Below the pieces are notes generated by a model. The model was not told the origin of the DNA. It saw only the letters and a list, made by a program, of their open reading frames with translations, and did no database searches. From Congzhengia minquanensis (lineage in GTDB: Bacteria > Bacillota > Clostridia > UBA1381 > UBA9506): DNA of 64,000 nucleotides. This document shows, piece by piece, positions 1-8,925 of this stretch. Each line of letters begins with the position of its first letter. Position 1 is the stretch's first letter. The DNA is taken from the NCBI RefSeq assembly GCF_014384785.1, contig NZ_JACRSU010000001.1, positions 496,001-560,000 on the forward strand. Direction: 5' to 3'. A program made the position numbers and the translations under genes.

Positions 1-93
1 TGATTAAAAAGGTGTTTGCCTTTACATTATTTTAACCTGTTATATGCACCCCGCACTGTAAAGCAACTCGCCTGTAAAGTTGCTTGCTTTACA

Positions 94-1050
94 TCAACCA
101 ATCACGCACAACGGGCTATTCAACTGTAGTTCAGTCTCAAGCTTCACCAATTTTTCGCCGTCTACCTGAAAAAAAGTCACGTTTCCGCTGTCTTCATTGG
201 TGCAGACCAAAAAATTGTCAAACAGGTTAAAATCCCGGGGGCCTCTGCCGCCGCAGGGCGTAAGGTTTAAAAGCTTTAGCTTCCCATTATGAAAGGTTAA
301 ACACGCAATGGAATTGTGGCCCCGGTTAGAAGCGTAGATAAACTCGCCCCGCACCCGAATTGCCGCCGCGGTGTTTTGACCTGTAAAGTCTTCCGGCAAG
401 ATATTCGCCGTATCTAAAAGCGAAAGCTTGCCGTTTTCGTAGGCAAAAGCCGAAACAGACGACGCAAGTTCGTTCACACAAAAAAGCTTTTTCCCATCTT
501 CAGAAAATGCCAGATGGCGCGCACCGCTACCGGCCGGGACATAGGCGGTCGACACCTCGTTTAGCTCACTGTCGTAAACCGTGATGGAATCCTGACCCAA
601 ATCGGTTGCAAGAATATATGTGTTGTCCGGCGACTGCCCTACATAATGGGTGTGCGGCATGTCCTGCCGCACCTCATTTGGCCCGCATTTGTCTGTGTGG
701 GTTACCACCGTTTTGGGAAGATGAACAACATTTCCCGAAAGGTAGTTTGCCACATAAACCTGTTCCTCCTCAGTCACGCACAGATGGCAGCCGCAAACGC
801 CGTGAACCGGTACAGTGGCAATGCAGGTATGCGGTTTTCCCGTCTGGTCAGTTTCATAAACCGCAAGTCCGCTGACATTTCCGCAAAACGGCTCCCGCAG
901 CAAAACATATAGCTTTCCGTTCTTTTTTGCAAGATACATGGGCCTATCGGCAGGCGTTTTTAACAGAAGCTCCGCTGTGCCGTCAGAATGGAGCCGATAA
1001 GTATATACGCCTCCGTCATGAACACAGTCTGCAATGTAAATATTATGCAT
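94..1050 (-). CDS. Lactonase family beta-propeller protein (YkgB/Pgl-like)
   Basis: The 318-residue protein has no signal peptide and looks like the seven-bladed propeller family PF10282, which includes 6-phosphogluconolactonase of the YbhE/YkgB type. Visible blade signatures are ARHLAFSEDGKKLFCVNE (about residues 180-197), FIYASNRGHNSIACL and GGRGPRDFNLF. The length is slightly short for the family (about 330-350). The start overlaps the end of the upstream histidine kinase gene by 8 bp, so it is probably translationally coupled and the last gene of the rnj-metK-two-component operon. 6-phosphogluconolactone hydrolysis is the family's best known activity, but many members have unknown substrates and nothing nearby belongs to the pentose phosphate pathway. 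The specific reaction is therefore unproven. Confidence 0.75.
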   Translation of the reverse strand: MHNIYIADCVHDGGVYTYRLHSDGTAELLLKTPADRPMYLAKKNGKLYVLLREPFCGNVSGLAVYETDQTGKPHTCIATVPVHGVCGCHLCVTEEEQVYVANYLSGNVVHLPKTVVTHTDKCGPNEVRQDMPHTHYVGQSPDNTYILATDLGQDSITVYDSELNEVSTAYVPAGSGARHLAFSEDGKKLFCVNELASSVSAFAYENGKLSLLDTANILPEDFTGQNTAAAIRVRGEFIYASNRGHNSIACLTFHNGKLKLLNLTPCGGRGPRDFNLFDNFLVCTNEDSGNVTFFQVDGEKLVKLETELQLNSPLCVIG

Positions 1051-2458
1051 GGCCGTCCCCCCCGCCGTCGGTTACAGATTCCTGTATAAGCGCATCCTCC
1101 GGTGCAGCCGGCGTTCCAGATTCAAAGGGAAGCACAATGGTGAAAGTGCTGCCCTTCTCCTCCTCACTGGACACCTCAATGTAACCGCCGTGCAGTTTTA
1201 CGGCATCCATTGCGATGGAAAGCCCCAGCCCCGTGCCGCCAGTGTCCCTGGCACGCGCCTTGTCCACGCGGTAGAACCGGTCGAAAATCTTTTGAATTTC
1301 TTCTTTTGGAATTCCAATTCCCGAATCGGATATGCGAATTAAAATGTTTCCTAAGTCGCGCAGCAGCTCTAATTTCACCGTACCGCCGTTTTCTGTATAT
1401 TTAATGGAGTTGTCCGCAATGTTATAAATTGCTTCTGTCATGCTGTCGCGGTCTATCGGCATCATTAAATCATCGTCCGGCCGCGTGTAGATGAAGTTAA
1501 TTTGCTTGTTTTCCGCCAAAGGTTTTAACTTTTCACACACCTCGCCAGCAAGCGCCGTGACAGACACAACCTCCACATTCATGTTCGTGTGGCTCTGATC
1601 CATTTTGGTCAGGTCTAACAGTCTTTGAATAATGCGCGTCAACCGCTCCACTTCCTCATTCATGTCCGTTAAGAACTCCCGCAGGAACTGAGGGTCTGGA
1701 TTTTCTGTCTGAATCAGAGAGTCTGACAACAGCTTGATGATAGAAAGCGGGGTTTTCAGCTCGTGGGACGCATCGGACACAAAGGCCCGCCGTTTTTCCT
1801 CCAGCTCGGCTACCCGGTCAATCAGTTCATTAAACGCAGTCACCAGCTCACCGATTTCGTCTTTGCTGCTGACTTCGCACTTTTGCAGCTTGTCCTTCGG
1901 CATGTTTTTGATAAACCGCGTCATCTTTTCCACCGGCATGGTTAAAACGCTGGCCATAGACGTTCCGAAAATGATGACAAACAGCACCAGCACGGCGCCG
2001 AAAATTAAAATAGCCTGGCTGATATGCTCCACAATGCCGTCGATGCTGTCGCCATTTGCCGTAACCAAAACCGCACCAACGGTTTTAGCATTGCGGATAA
2101 TGGGCACAGCGGCCTCAATGTTCCACTTTCCTTTTTCTTCATAGAACCCCGCACTGTCCTTGCCGCTTAACAGCACCTCGGTCACCGGAGAATAGATGAA
2201 AAGCTTACCCTCGTAGCTCCCCTCGCTGTAAGAGTCGTAGTAAACCCTGCTCTGGCTGTCTAAAATCATGGCGCGGAACCCCACCTCAATGGGCATGGTC
2301 TCCATTTTTTTCTCAATTACCTGCTCGTCAAACCCGTCTATCTGAACGCTAGCAATTACGTTTGCCCGGGTTAAAACCTCCAGCTTTTTCTGGTCTAACA
2401 AATAAGTTCTTAACGTCCCCAGCATATACGTTCCGATTACCACCAGAACAATTACCAC
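1043..2458 (-). CDS. Sensor histidine kinase (PhoR/ResE-like); start uncertain
   Basis: Membrane sensor kinase paired with the adjacent response regulator. From the GTG at 2458 it has 471 residues: a first membrane segment at about 1-14, an extracytoplasmic region at about 15-145, a second membrane segment at about 149-170, HAMP to about 222, then HisKA with SHELKTP (phospho-acceptor His about 232) and HATPase_c with N box NIADNSIKYTENGG, G1 ISDSGIGIP, F box FDRFYR and G2 GTGLGLSI. The GTG lies inside the first hydrophobic helix and has no Shine-Dalgarno. The same frame stays open upstream to 2533 and encodes a Lys-rich lead plus the rest of the helix, yet holds no ATG, GTG or TTG. ATG2508 would join the frame if the T6 run (plus strand A2499-2504) had one more base. 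The stimulus is unknown. Confidence 0.85.
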   Translation of the reverse strand: MVIVLVVIGTYMLGTLRTYLLDQKKLEVLTRANVIASVQIDGFDEQVIEKKMETMPIEVGFRAMILDSQSRVYYDSYSEGSYEGKLFIYSPVTEVLLSGKDSAGFYEEKGKWNIEAAVPIIRNAKTVGAVLVTANGDSIDGIVEHISQAILIFGAVLVLFVIIFGTSMASVLTMPVEKMTRFIKNMPKDKLQKCEVSSKDEIGELVTAFNELIDRVAELEEKRRAFVSDASHELKTPLSIIKLLSDSLIQTENPDPQFLREFLTDMNEEVERLTRIIQRLLDLTKMDQSHTNMNVEVVSVTALAGEVCEKLKPLAENKQINFIYTRPDDDLMMPIDRDSMTEAIYNIADNSIKYTENGGTVKLELLRDLGNILIRISDSGIGIPKEEIQKIFDRFYRVDKARARDTGGTGLGLSIAMDAVKLHGGYIEVSSEEEKGSTFTIVLPFESGTPAAPEDALIQESVTDGGGDGHA

Positions 2459-2510
2459 AATGATAATATATGTAGCGATTATTTTGTTTTTAATGCTGAA
2501 AAAACCATCT

Positions 2511-3197
2511 TTAAACTTCTTTAAAATAGTAACCTACCCCCCATTTTGTGTGGATAAAACGGGGCTCGGCAGGATTTGGCTCAATTTTTTCCCTGAGCCT
2601 TCGCACATGGACGTCCACCGTTCTCACGTCGCCTGGATAGTCATATCCCCAAACAATGTCCAAGAGATTTTCCCTGGAATATACCTTGCCAGCGTTGCAC
2701 ACGAACAGGTCGATTAAATCAAATTCTTTTGCCGTCAGCTCAATAATTTTTTCTCCAATTGTTACCCGGCGCAGGTTATAGTCAAGCGTTACACTGCCTA
2801 CCGTGATGGTAGATTCCTGCCTGTCAACACCGTCTGCCGGCGTCATGCGGCGCAAAACAGCTTTAACGCGGGCCTTTAGCTCCAAAATATTAAACGGTTT
2901 TGTCAGATAGTCGTCAGCGCCGTATTCCAGGCCCAAAATCTTGTCCATATCCTCATTTTTTGCCGTTAGCATGATAATCGGTACATTTGAAAACTCGCGC
3001 ACTTTCTGGCAGACGGAATAGCCGTCAACCTTAGGCAGCATCAGGTCCAAAATAATCAGGTCAATGCTTTTGTCATACGCCGCCTTAATTGCTTCCTCGC
3101 CGTCATATGCGCAAACAACCGTGTAACCGTCCTGCTCAAAGTTATATTTAATGCCTTTCACCAACAGCTTTTCATCATCAACGATTAGAATTTTCAA
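2511..3197 (-). CDS. OmpR/PhoB-family response regulator
   Basis: DNA-binding response regulator, cognate to the kinase encoded immediately downstream. The TTG at 3197 is chosen as start because CAGGAGGG sits 7 nt upstream and the protein then begins directly with the receiver strand KILIVDDE. An ATG at 3224 would add nine residues before the receiver domain. Receiver domain at residues 1-115: acidic pair D7-D8, phospho-acceptor Asp in ILDLMLP (about D51), switch Thr in IMLTAK and the conserved Lys in LTKPF. A winged helix of the Trans_reg_C type covers about 128-226, with RTVDVHVRRLREKIE as recognition helix region. It lies 29 bp after metK in the same operon. Its regulon cannot be deduced from the sequence. 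Confidence 0.93.
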   Translation of the reverse strand: MKILIVDDEKLLVKGIKYNFEQDGYTVVCAYDGEEAIKAAYDKSIDLIILDLMLPKVDGYSVCQKVREFSNVPIIMLTAKNEDMDKILGLEYGADDYLTKPFNILELKARVKAVLRRMTPADGVDRQESTITVGSVTLDYNLRRVTIGEKIIELTAKEFDLIDLFVCNAGKVYSRENLLDIVWGYDYPGDVRTVDVHVRRLREKIEPNPAEPRFIHTKWGVGYYFKEV

Positions 3198-3226
3198 AAT
3201 AGTACCCTCCTGTTCATGTTTCATTT

Positions 3227-4408
3227 TTATTTTACAGCCGCTTTTAGCACCTGAACCTTATCCAGCCGCTCCCAGGGCAAATCCAAATCGTCCCGCCCAA
3301 AGTGGCCGTATGCCGCCGTCTGTTTGTAAATCGGCCGTCTTAAATCCAACATTTTTATAATTCCCGCCGGGCGCAGATCGAAATGTTCTTGAATCAGCGC
3401 CTCGATTGTGCTTTCAGGAACATGGGACGTGCCAAAGGTTTCCACTGAAACCGACACGGGCTTTGCCACACCGATGGCATAGGCAATCTGCACCTCGCAG
3501 CGGTCGGCCAAGCCTGCCGCAACCACATTTTTCGCCACATATCTGCCAGCGTAGGCCGCGCTTCTATCCACCTTTGTGGGGTCTTTCCCAGAAAATGCGC
3601 CGCCGCCGTGTCGGGCATAGCCGCCGTAGGTGTCCACAATAATTTTTCTGCCAGTGTGGCCTGAGTCCCCGTTAGGGCCGCCCACAACAAACCTACCAGT
3701 GGGATTTATGTAATAGTTCGTTTTTTCCGTTAACAGCTCTTTTGGAATAACGGGAAGAATGACCTTTTCAATAATATCCTTTTCTATGGCATCGTGGGTC
3801 ACATCCTCCGCATGCTGGGTTGAAATAACCACTGTGTCCACATAAAGGGGTTTTCCGGATTCATCATATGCCACGGTGACCTGAGATTTGCCATCCGGTC
3901 GGATATAGCCGATTTCTCCGGACTTGCGCACCGCCGTGAGCCTTCTTGTCAGCTTGTGCGCCAAGCTGATGGCCAACGGCATAAATTCTTTTGTTTCGTT
4001 GCAGGCATAGCCAAACATCATGCCCTGGTCGCCTGCGCCAATGGAAGCAATATCATCTTCCCCCGCCTTTGCCTCTAAGGATTTATCTACCCCTAAGGCA
4101 ATGTCGGCAGACTGCTCGTCAATTGCCGTGATAACTGCGCAGGTGTCGCAGTCGAACCCATATTTTGCTCGGTCGTAGCCGATTTCACGAATGCAGCTGC
4201 GCACGACTTTAGGAATATCTACATATGTAGTGGTTGAAATTTCACCCACCACCAAAACCAACCCCGTAGTGACGGTAACCTCACAGGCCACCCTCCCCTG
4301 GGGATCGTGCTTATAAATTTCATCTAATATGGCGTCGGATAAAATGTCTGAAATTTTGTCCGGATGTCCCTCCGTAACAGACTCCGACGTAAATAACTTC
4401 ACTGCCAT
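3227..4408 (-). CDS. metK: S-adenosylmethionine synthetase
   Basis: Makes S-adenosylmethionine from methionine and ATP in the cytoplasm. The start at 4408 gives the usual N-terminus [21 protein letters not shown] and has AGGAGA 8 nt upstream. A longer reading from 4453 would begin inside the intergenic hairpin and lacks a good ribosome site. Family signatures are GHPDKISD, the [12 protein letters not shown] hexapeptide region and [20 protein letters not shown] with the phosphate-binding loop. The 393 residues match the family length. It sits between RNase J and a two-component regulator on the same strand. No SAM riboswitch is present in the 68 bp upstream, unlike many Firmicutes metK genes, so expression probably follows the RNase J promoter. 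Confidence 0.97.
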   Translation of the reverse strand: MAVKLFTSESVTEGHPDKISDILSDAILDEIYKHDPQGRVACEVTVTTGLVLVVGEISTTTYVDIPKVVRSCIREIGYDRAKYGFDCDTCAVITAIDEQSADIALGVDKSLEAKAGEDDIASIGAGDQGMMFGYACNETKEFMPLAISLAHKLTRRLTAVRKSGEIGYIRPDGKSQVTVAYDESGKPLYVDTVVISTQHAEDVTHDAIEKDIIEKVILPVIPKELLTEKTNYYINPTGRFVVGGPNGDSGHTGRKIIVDTYGGYARHGGGAFSGKDPTKVDRSAAYAGRYVAKNVVAAGLADRCEVQIAYAIGVAKPVSVSVETFGTSHVPESTIEALIQEHFDLRPAGIIKMLDLRRPIYKQTAAYGHFGRDDLDLPWERLDKVQVLKAAVK

Positions 4409-4440
4409 AATTTTCATCTCCTGTACTATGTAATAGGCTG

Positions 4441-4461
4441 CCCGGGCATTCATTGCCCGGG
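4441..4461 (-). other. GC-rich hairpin between rnj and metK
   Basis: A perfect 8-bp stem, CCCGGGCA paired with TGCCCGGG and a 5-nt loop, lies in the 68-bp spacer between the RNase J stop and the metK start. It is not followed by a T run on either strand, so it does not look like an intrinsic terminator. A processing or partial attenuation site between the two genes is possible (inference). Confidence 0.5.
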
Positions 4462-4476
4462 TGCCGCATTTTATAA

Positions 4477-6141
4477 TTAAACTTCCATAATAATGGGAAG
4501 AACCATTGGCTTGCGCTTTGTTTCTTTATAAACAAAATCGCTCATGGATGACTTTAAAGCGCCCTTTAGGCTTGCCCAATCCGTCTGTTTTTTGTCTGCA
4601 CATTTGTGCAGCGCCGCTTTTGCGACGGTTTTTGCTTCTTCCATTAAATCAACCGACTCGCGCACATACACAAATCCGCGGGAAATTACGTCGGGTCCGG
4701 TTAAAATCGAGCCGTCCTGCTTCGATAAGGTCACGACCACAATGATGATTCCGTCCTCGGCCAAATGTTTTCTATCCCGCAGAACAATGTTGCCCACATC
4801 GCCGATGCCCAGGCCGTCAATCAACACCGCGCCGGACTGCACCGTGCCATTAAGGCGCGCACTGTTCTGCCCAAGCTCAATCACCTTTCCAATGTCGCCT
4901 ACAATGACATTCTTTTGTTTTATGCCCATTCGTTCCGCCAGCATTGCATGCTGTTTTAAATGGCGGAACTCGCCATGAACCGGAATAAAAAATTTCGGTT
5001 TCACTAAGGACATAATAAGCTTTAGCTCTTCCTGGCAGGCGTGTCCGGAAACGTGAATATTCTCTAAAGATTTATAAACCACATCTGCGCCCTTTTTAAA
5101 CAGCTCGTTGATCACTGCTGAAATCTGTTTTTCATTGCCCGGAATGGGTGACGCGGAAACAATAACCAAGTCGCCCTTGTTAATTTCAACCTTTTTATGG
5201 TCAGAAAACGCCATGCGCGTCAGCGCCGACATTGCCTCGCCCTGGCTGCCTGTGGTGATGATGCACAGCTGGTTGGGCCTGTATTTTTTAATTTCATCAA
5301 TAGAAATTAAAACCTTTTCGGGAATGTTTAAATAACCAAGCGTTGCGGCTACCTCCGCCACATTTTCCATGCTCCGCCCGGAAATGGCAACCTTTCTTCC
5401 ATACCGGTGAGCAGAATTAATAATCTGCTGAACGCGGTGCACATTTGAAGCAAAGGTGGCAACAATAATTCTGCTGTTGCAGTTTCTAAAAAATTCTTCA
5501 AAGGTGTCGCCCACCGTGCGTTCCGACATGGTGTAACCGGTGCGCTCAACATTGGTGCTGTCAGACATTAAGGCCAAAACGCCCTTTTTCCCAAGCTCGC
5601 CAAACCGGGCTAGGTCAATCATTTCGCCGTCTATGGGCGTTGAGTCCACCTTAAAGTCACCGGTGTGCACCACGGTTCCCACCGGCGTGTTGATCGCCAG
5701 CGCTACAGCGCCGGCAATGGAGTGATTCGTATGAATAAATTCAATTTTAAAGCAGCCAAGCTTCACCACGTCGCCCGGTTTCACTCTGTGCAGCTTTGTT
5801 TTTGATAGAAGATTGAATTCTTTCAGTTTTACTTCAACCAGCCCTAAAGTGAGCCTGGTTCCGTAAATCGGAACGTTCATCTCCTTTAAAAAATAAGGGA
5901 TTGCGCCGATATGGTCCTCATGACCGTGCGTAATCACAATGCCGCGGATTTTCTGCCTATTTTTCACAAGATATGTGATGTCGGGAATCACAATATCAAT
6001 TCCGGGCATACTCTCGTCGGGGAAAGCCATCCCACAGTCCAGCACGAATATGTCGTTCTCGTACTCAATAACCGTCATGTTCTTTCCGATTTCATTCAGA
6101 CCCCCCAACGGGATAATTTTCAGTTTTTGATTTTTTGACAC
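4477..6141 (-). CDS. rnjA: Ribonuclease J
   Basis: Metallo-beta-lactamase/beta-CASP ribonuclease that degrades and matures RNA by 5'-exonuclease and endonuclease activity, the main 5' decay enzyme of Firmicutes. The 554-residue length is typical. The zinc-binding motif THGHEDHIG is at about residues 71-79, with later metal ligands in [10 protein letters not shown] and the C-terminal HASGHA-type motif seen here as [11 protein letters not shown] and [19 protein letters not shown] is the beta-CASP phosphate-binding element. It is the first gene of the minus-strand operon. Only one RNase J gene is visible in the window, so whether it corresponds to J1 or J2 cannot be said. The symbol rnjA is used in the generic sense. 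Confidence 0.95.
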   Translation of the reverse strand: MSKNQKLKIIPLGGLNEIGKNMTVIEYENDIFVLDCGMAFPDESMPGIDIVIPDITYLVKNRQKIRGIVITHGHEDHIGAIPYFLKEMNVPIYGTRLTLGLVEVKLKEFNLLSKTKLHRVKPGDVVKLGCFKIEFIHTNHSIAGAVALAINTPVGTVVHTGDFKVDSTPIDGEMIDLARFGELGKKGVLALMSDSTNVERTGYTMSERTVGDTFEEFFRNCNSRIIVATFASNVHRVQQIINSAHRYGRKVAISGRSMENVAEVAATLGYLNIPEKVLISIDEIKKYRPNQLCIITTGSQGEAMSALTRMAFSDHKKVEINKGDLVIVSASPIPGNEKQISAVINELFKKGADVVYKSLENIHVSGHACQEELKLIMSLVKPKFFIPVHGEFRHLKQHAMLAERMGIKQKNVIVGDIGKVIELGQNSARLNGTVQSGAVLIDGLGIGDVGNIVLRDRKHLAEDGIIIVVVTLSKQDGSILTGPDVISRGFVYVRESVDLMEEAKTVAKAALHKCADKKQTDWASLKGALKSSMSDFVYKETKRKPMVLPIIMEV

Positions 6142-6322
6142 AAAAAGACCTCCATATATTCTTTTATTTTTCCGTTCGTGTATTTACAGCCTTTCGGCAA
6201 ATTATACTTTTAATCAGCCATAATTCCGTCCGTTATACATCAGTAATATATTATATCAAATTTTAACCAAATAATAAAGACATTTTTAAAAAATTTTAAA
6301 AATAAAAAAAGTAAAATTTTTG

Positions 6323-6351
6323 TTGACGTTTTAGTTAGAATATGCTATAAT
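6323..6351 (+). promoter_or_regulatory. Sigma-A promoter for the T-box/symporter unit
   Basis: TTGACG (6323-6328) and TATAAT (6346-6351) are separated by exactly 17 bp and lie just before the T-box leader. The AT-rich tract upstream (6270-6322) resembles an UP element. Transcription would start near 6358. The region 6142-6322 between this promoter and RNase J contains no gene; a TATAAT on the minus strand (6255-6250) may belong to the RNase J promoter. Confidence 0.85.
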
Positions 6352-6361
6352 ATTCTCAAAT

Positions 6362-6655
6362 AAAAGCAATGACCGGAAACAAGTAGGAACGCACAAAGCC
6401 TTTTAGAGAGCTGCCGGGTGGTGCAAGGCAGCGGCGGAGGCGTTTTCCGAATACATTCTGTGAGCCGCGCACCGAACGGCCTTTCGGCTTAGTAGACTGC
6501 GACGGGTGTGCCCGTTACAGCACCTGGGTATATAGCGCTTAAAAATTTAGCGCCGTTACCCGTAGAGGCCGGTTTCGTGAGATGCCGGTAAAATGAGGTG
6601 GTACCGCGAGATTCTTTCTCGTCCTCATATTTTTGAGGACGGGATTTTTTTATGC
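6362..6655 (+). promoter_or_regulatory. T-box leader (probable tyrosine specifier)
   Basis: tRNA-sensing transcription attenuator. The hallmark T-box sequence ATGAGGTGGTACCGCG is at 6593-6608 and is followed by a terminator hairpin with a T run. Stem I can be folded. CGGAA (6374-6378) pairs with TTCTG (6456-6460), and above the specifier loop GGAACGC (6386-6392) pairs with GCGTTTTCC. The loop then has AGTA (6382-6385) on the left, the loop-E half, and GAATACA (6449-6455) on the right. In the usual register, GAA then codon then purine, the specifier is TAC (Tyr) at 6452-6454; shifting by one nucleotide would give ACA (Thr). Uncharged tRNA should bind and favour the antiterminator, turning on the symporter when that amino acid is scarce. 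Confidence 0.93.
6621..6651 (+). terminator. T-box terminator hairpin
   Basis: GTCCTC (6621-6626) pairs with GAGGAC (6635-6640), followed by GGGATTTTTTT. The left arm can alternatively pair with the T-box sequence to form the antiterminator. Confidence 0.9.
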
Positions 6656-6706
6656 CCATCCTTAAACTCTAATTTTATTTATTTTTTTAGAAAGGGTGGT
6701 ACAGTC

Positions 6707-8254
6707 ATGGTATCAAAAATTGTTATGCTTATCGTGTTTTTCGCGGTAACGGTGGGAATCGGCATTTACTGCCGCGCCCACGCAACCAACGTGAACGGGT
6801 TTGTTTTAGGGGGGCGCAACGTGGGTCCCTGGCTCACAGCCTTTGCCTATGGAACCTCGTATTTTTCAGCAGTTATTTTTATCGGATATGCCGGCCAGTT
6901 CGGATGGAAATTCGGTCTTGCCTCCACATGGATTGGTTTGGGAAACGCCTTTTTGGGTTCCCTCCTGGCTTGGGTGGTGTTGGGCCGTCGCACAAGGCTG
7001 ATGACGCAGCATTTGCAAAGCTCCACCATGCCGGAATTTTTCGGAAAGCGCTACGGCAGCAGGTCTTTAAAAATCGGCGCGTCCATCATCGTGTTTATCT
7101 TTCTAATTCCCTACACAGCATCGCTTTATAACGGTTTATCCAGGCTGTTTTCCATGGCCTTTCAAATCGACTATGTCTACTGCATCATTGCAATGTCGGT
7201 TTTAACTGCAATTTACGTCATTGCAGGCGGTTACATGGCAACTGCTATTAACGACTTTATTCAAGGCATTATTATGATCGGCGGAATTATTTTAGTTATT
7301 CTTTCTGTGCTGAAAATTAACGGCGGATTTATGGGCTCGGTAACTGCTTTAGCAAATGTGCCCGGTGATTTTCCCGGCTCTTTTGCTTCCTTTTTCGGTC
7401 CTGACCCCTTCGGCCTTTTGTGTGTTGTAATTTTAACCTCTTTGGGAACCTGGGGTCTGCCGCAGATGGTGCATAAATTCTACACCATTAAAAGCGAACA
7501 CGCCATCTCTCACGGTGCGATTATTTCAACGCTGTTTGCCGTAATTGTTGCAGGGGGCTGCTACTTCTTGGGCGGCTTCGGCCGGGTTTTCACAGACGCT
7601 TTAAACGTTGGCGCAAACGGAATTCCCGCCGGCGGCTACGACGCCATTATCCCAGCCATGATGTCTTATCTGCCCAACATTCTTTTAGGTGTGGTTGTTA
7701 TTTTAGTACTGTCTGCTTCCATGTCCACTTTGTCTTCTTTAGTACTAACCTCCAGCGCCACGCTGACGTTAGACGTAGTAAAAGAATGTTTTGCAAAAAA
7801 AATGAGCGACAAAAAACAGGTTTTTGTAATGCGCGGATTTGTTGTTGTGTTCATCGCCATTTCAGCAATCATTGCAATTGTGCAGTATAAGGGCGGCATC
7901 ACCTTTATTGCCCAGCTGATGGGAATTTCCTGGGGCGCCCTTGCGGGAGCATTTTTGGCGCCGTTTATCTTCGGGCTTTATGTTAAGCGTACCTCAAAGG
8001 CCGCCGTGTGGACCAGCTTCATTTTCGGCACGGGTATTATGGTGCTGAATATGGCGGCAAAGCAGCTGTTTCCCGTTTGGCTTCAGTCCCCCATTAACTG
8101 CGGCGCCTTTGCCATGATTGCAGGGCTTGTAATTGTGCCGGCAGTATCTTTGTTTACCAAATCTCCGGACAAACAGCTTGTGGAAGACTCCTTCGCGTGC
8201 TACAACCGAAAAGTGACAACCATTGCAAAAGATTCTTTGGGAGAAAACGACTAA
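6707..8254 (+). CDS. Sodium:solute symporter (SSS/PutP family)
   Basis: Integral membrane protein of 515 residues with about 13 hydrophobic segments, of the SSS family (PF00474) that couples solute uptake to sodium. Family features are the N-terminal NVNGFVLGGRNVGPWLTAFAYG segment and TSYFSAVIFIGYAGQ, and the later STLSSLVLTSSATLT helix with Ser/Thr sodium ligands. The start at 6707 is set by AAAGGGTGG just upstream. The reading frame is open back to the T-box, where an ATG at 6593 is part of the RNA element rather than a start. Control by a T-box argues that the cargo is an amino acid or its precursor, tyrosine if the specifier is TAC. SSS members carry many substrates, so the cargo is inferred only from the leader. 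Confidence 0.88.
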   Translation: MVSKIVMLIVFFAVTVGIGIYCRAHATNVNGFVLGGRNVGPWLTAFAYGTSYFSAVIFIGYAGQFGWKFGLASTWIGLGNAFLGSLLAWVVLGRRTRLMTQHLQSSTMPEFFGKRYGSRSLKIGASIIVFIFLIPYTASLYNGLSRLFSMAFQIDYVYCIIAMSVLTAIYVIAGGYMATAINDFIQGIIMIGGIILVILSVLKINGGFMGSVTALANVPGDFPGSFASFFGPDPFGLLCVVILTSLGTWGLPQMVHKFYTIKSEHAISHGAIISTLFAVIVAGGCYFLGGFGRVFTDALNVGANGIPAGGYDAIIPAMMSYLPNILLGVVVILVLSASMSTLSSLVLTSSATLTLDVVKECFAKKMSDKKQVFVMRGFVVVFIAISAIIAIVQYKGGITFIAQLMGISWGALAGAFLAPFIFGLYVKRTSKAAVWTSFIFGTGIMVLNMAAKQLFPVWLQSPINCGAFAMIAGLVIVPAVSLFTKSPDKQLVEDSFACYNRKVTTIAKDSLGEND

Positions 8255-8353
8255 TCGACCGTTTCTACTCTTTTTCCCTCGCTTTCGCTCTTATTTGTTA
8301 CTGATTTGTTTCGAGTTTGTAGAATTATGTCGATTTATGTTTGATACTTGTAA

Positions 8354-8382
8354 TTGATTTGTAACATAAAATACTATATAAT
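8354..8382 (+). promoter_or_regulatory. Promoter upstream of small unknown gene
   Basis: TTGATT (8354-8359), a 17-bp spacer and TATAAT (8377-8382) lie 62 bp before the start of the next gene, in an otherwise empty 190-bp spacer. Confidence 0.7.
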
Positions 8383-8444
8383 GTACCTACACCACAGGAA
8401 TCCACAATATATTATTTTATGAAAACGAAAGGAGCATATCCCAA

Positions 8445-8795
8445 ATGAGTATCAAAAAATTGATACGTAAGGTAACAGTAACAGTAAATGAATGTGAGGT
8501 GGCGCAAAGCTTTACACTGGAGTACTTTGTGTTAGAGCGTGAAACCTTTGTAGACGGAATAGGTTCAAACACGTACGGCATTGAGGTTTTAAAGCGCAGC
8601 AACCCGAATTCGAAAACATTGAAAGTTGAGTATCGGAAGATTTTTGATATTTTCTGCACCGAAGCGGAAGCTACCGAGGCTGCTTTCGTTTTAGCTGAAA
8701 ACACCGTTACCCCTGTTTCTGTTTGCGACATCATTGAGCAGTTCATCGGCACTGATGAATTTGAATGTGAAGAATATGAAGTCGCGGCAATTTAG
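8445..8795 (+). CDS. Small unknown protein (DUF6514-like)
   Basis: A 116-residue cytoplasmic protein starting 10 nt after GAAAGGAG and closed by its own terminator, so a monocistronic gene. It has a core of the form FTLEYFVLERETF...YGIEVLKR (about residues 23-50) and an acidic C-terminal end. This layout resembles the short Clostridial DUF6514 family, whose role is unknown; the assignment is from memory of the pattern and is not certain. There is no signal peptide and no membrane segment. The good promoter, ribosome site and terminator show that it is a real gene. Confidence 0.75.
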   Translation: MSIKKLIRKVTVTVNECEVAQSFTLEYFVLERETFVDGIGSNTYGIEVLKRSNPNSKTLKVEYRKIFDIFCTEAEATEAAFVLAENTVTPVSVCDIIEQFIGTDEFECEEYEVAAI

Positions 8796-8830
8796 ACACA
8801 CAGTTCACACACACCACTAATTTTTAAAAA

Positions 8831-8865
8831 AAGACCACCGCAGGCAATTGCCTGCGGTGGTTTTG
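8831..8865 (+). terminator. Intrinsic terminator after the small gene
   Basis: Perfect 12-bp stem CCACCGCAGGCA/TGCCTGCGGTGG (8835-8860), directly followed by TTTTG and preceded by an A-rich run. Confidence 0.9.
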
Positions 8866-8925
8866 TCATATTTGAAACAGCTTGTCAATATAATAGTACA
8901 AACTGTTTTAAAAGGAGCGAAACAC

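Noticed and set aside
4409..4476. SAM riboswitch before metK
   Set aside because: The spacer is only 68 bp and holds a single simple hairpin, too small for an S-box.
6593..6706. N-terminal 38-residue extension of the symporter reading frame
   Set aside because: It starts on the ATG of the T-box sequence and runs through the terminator hairpin; a good ribosome site precedes the ATG at 6707.
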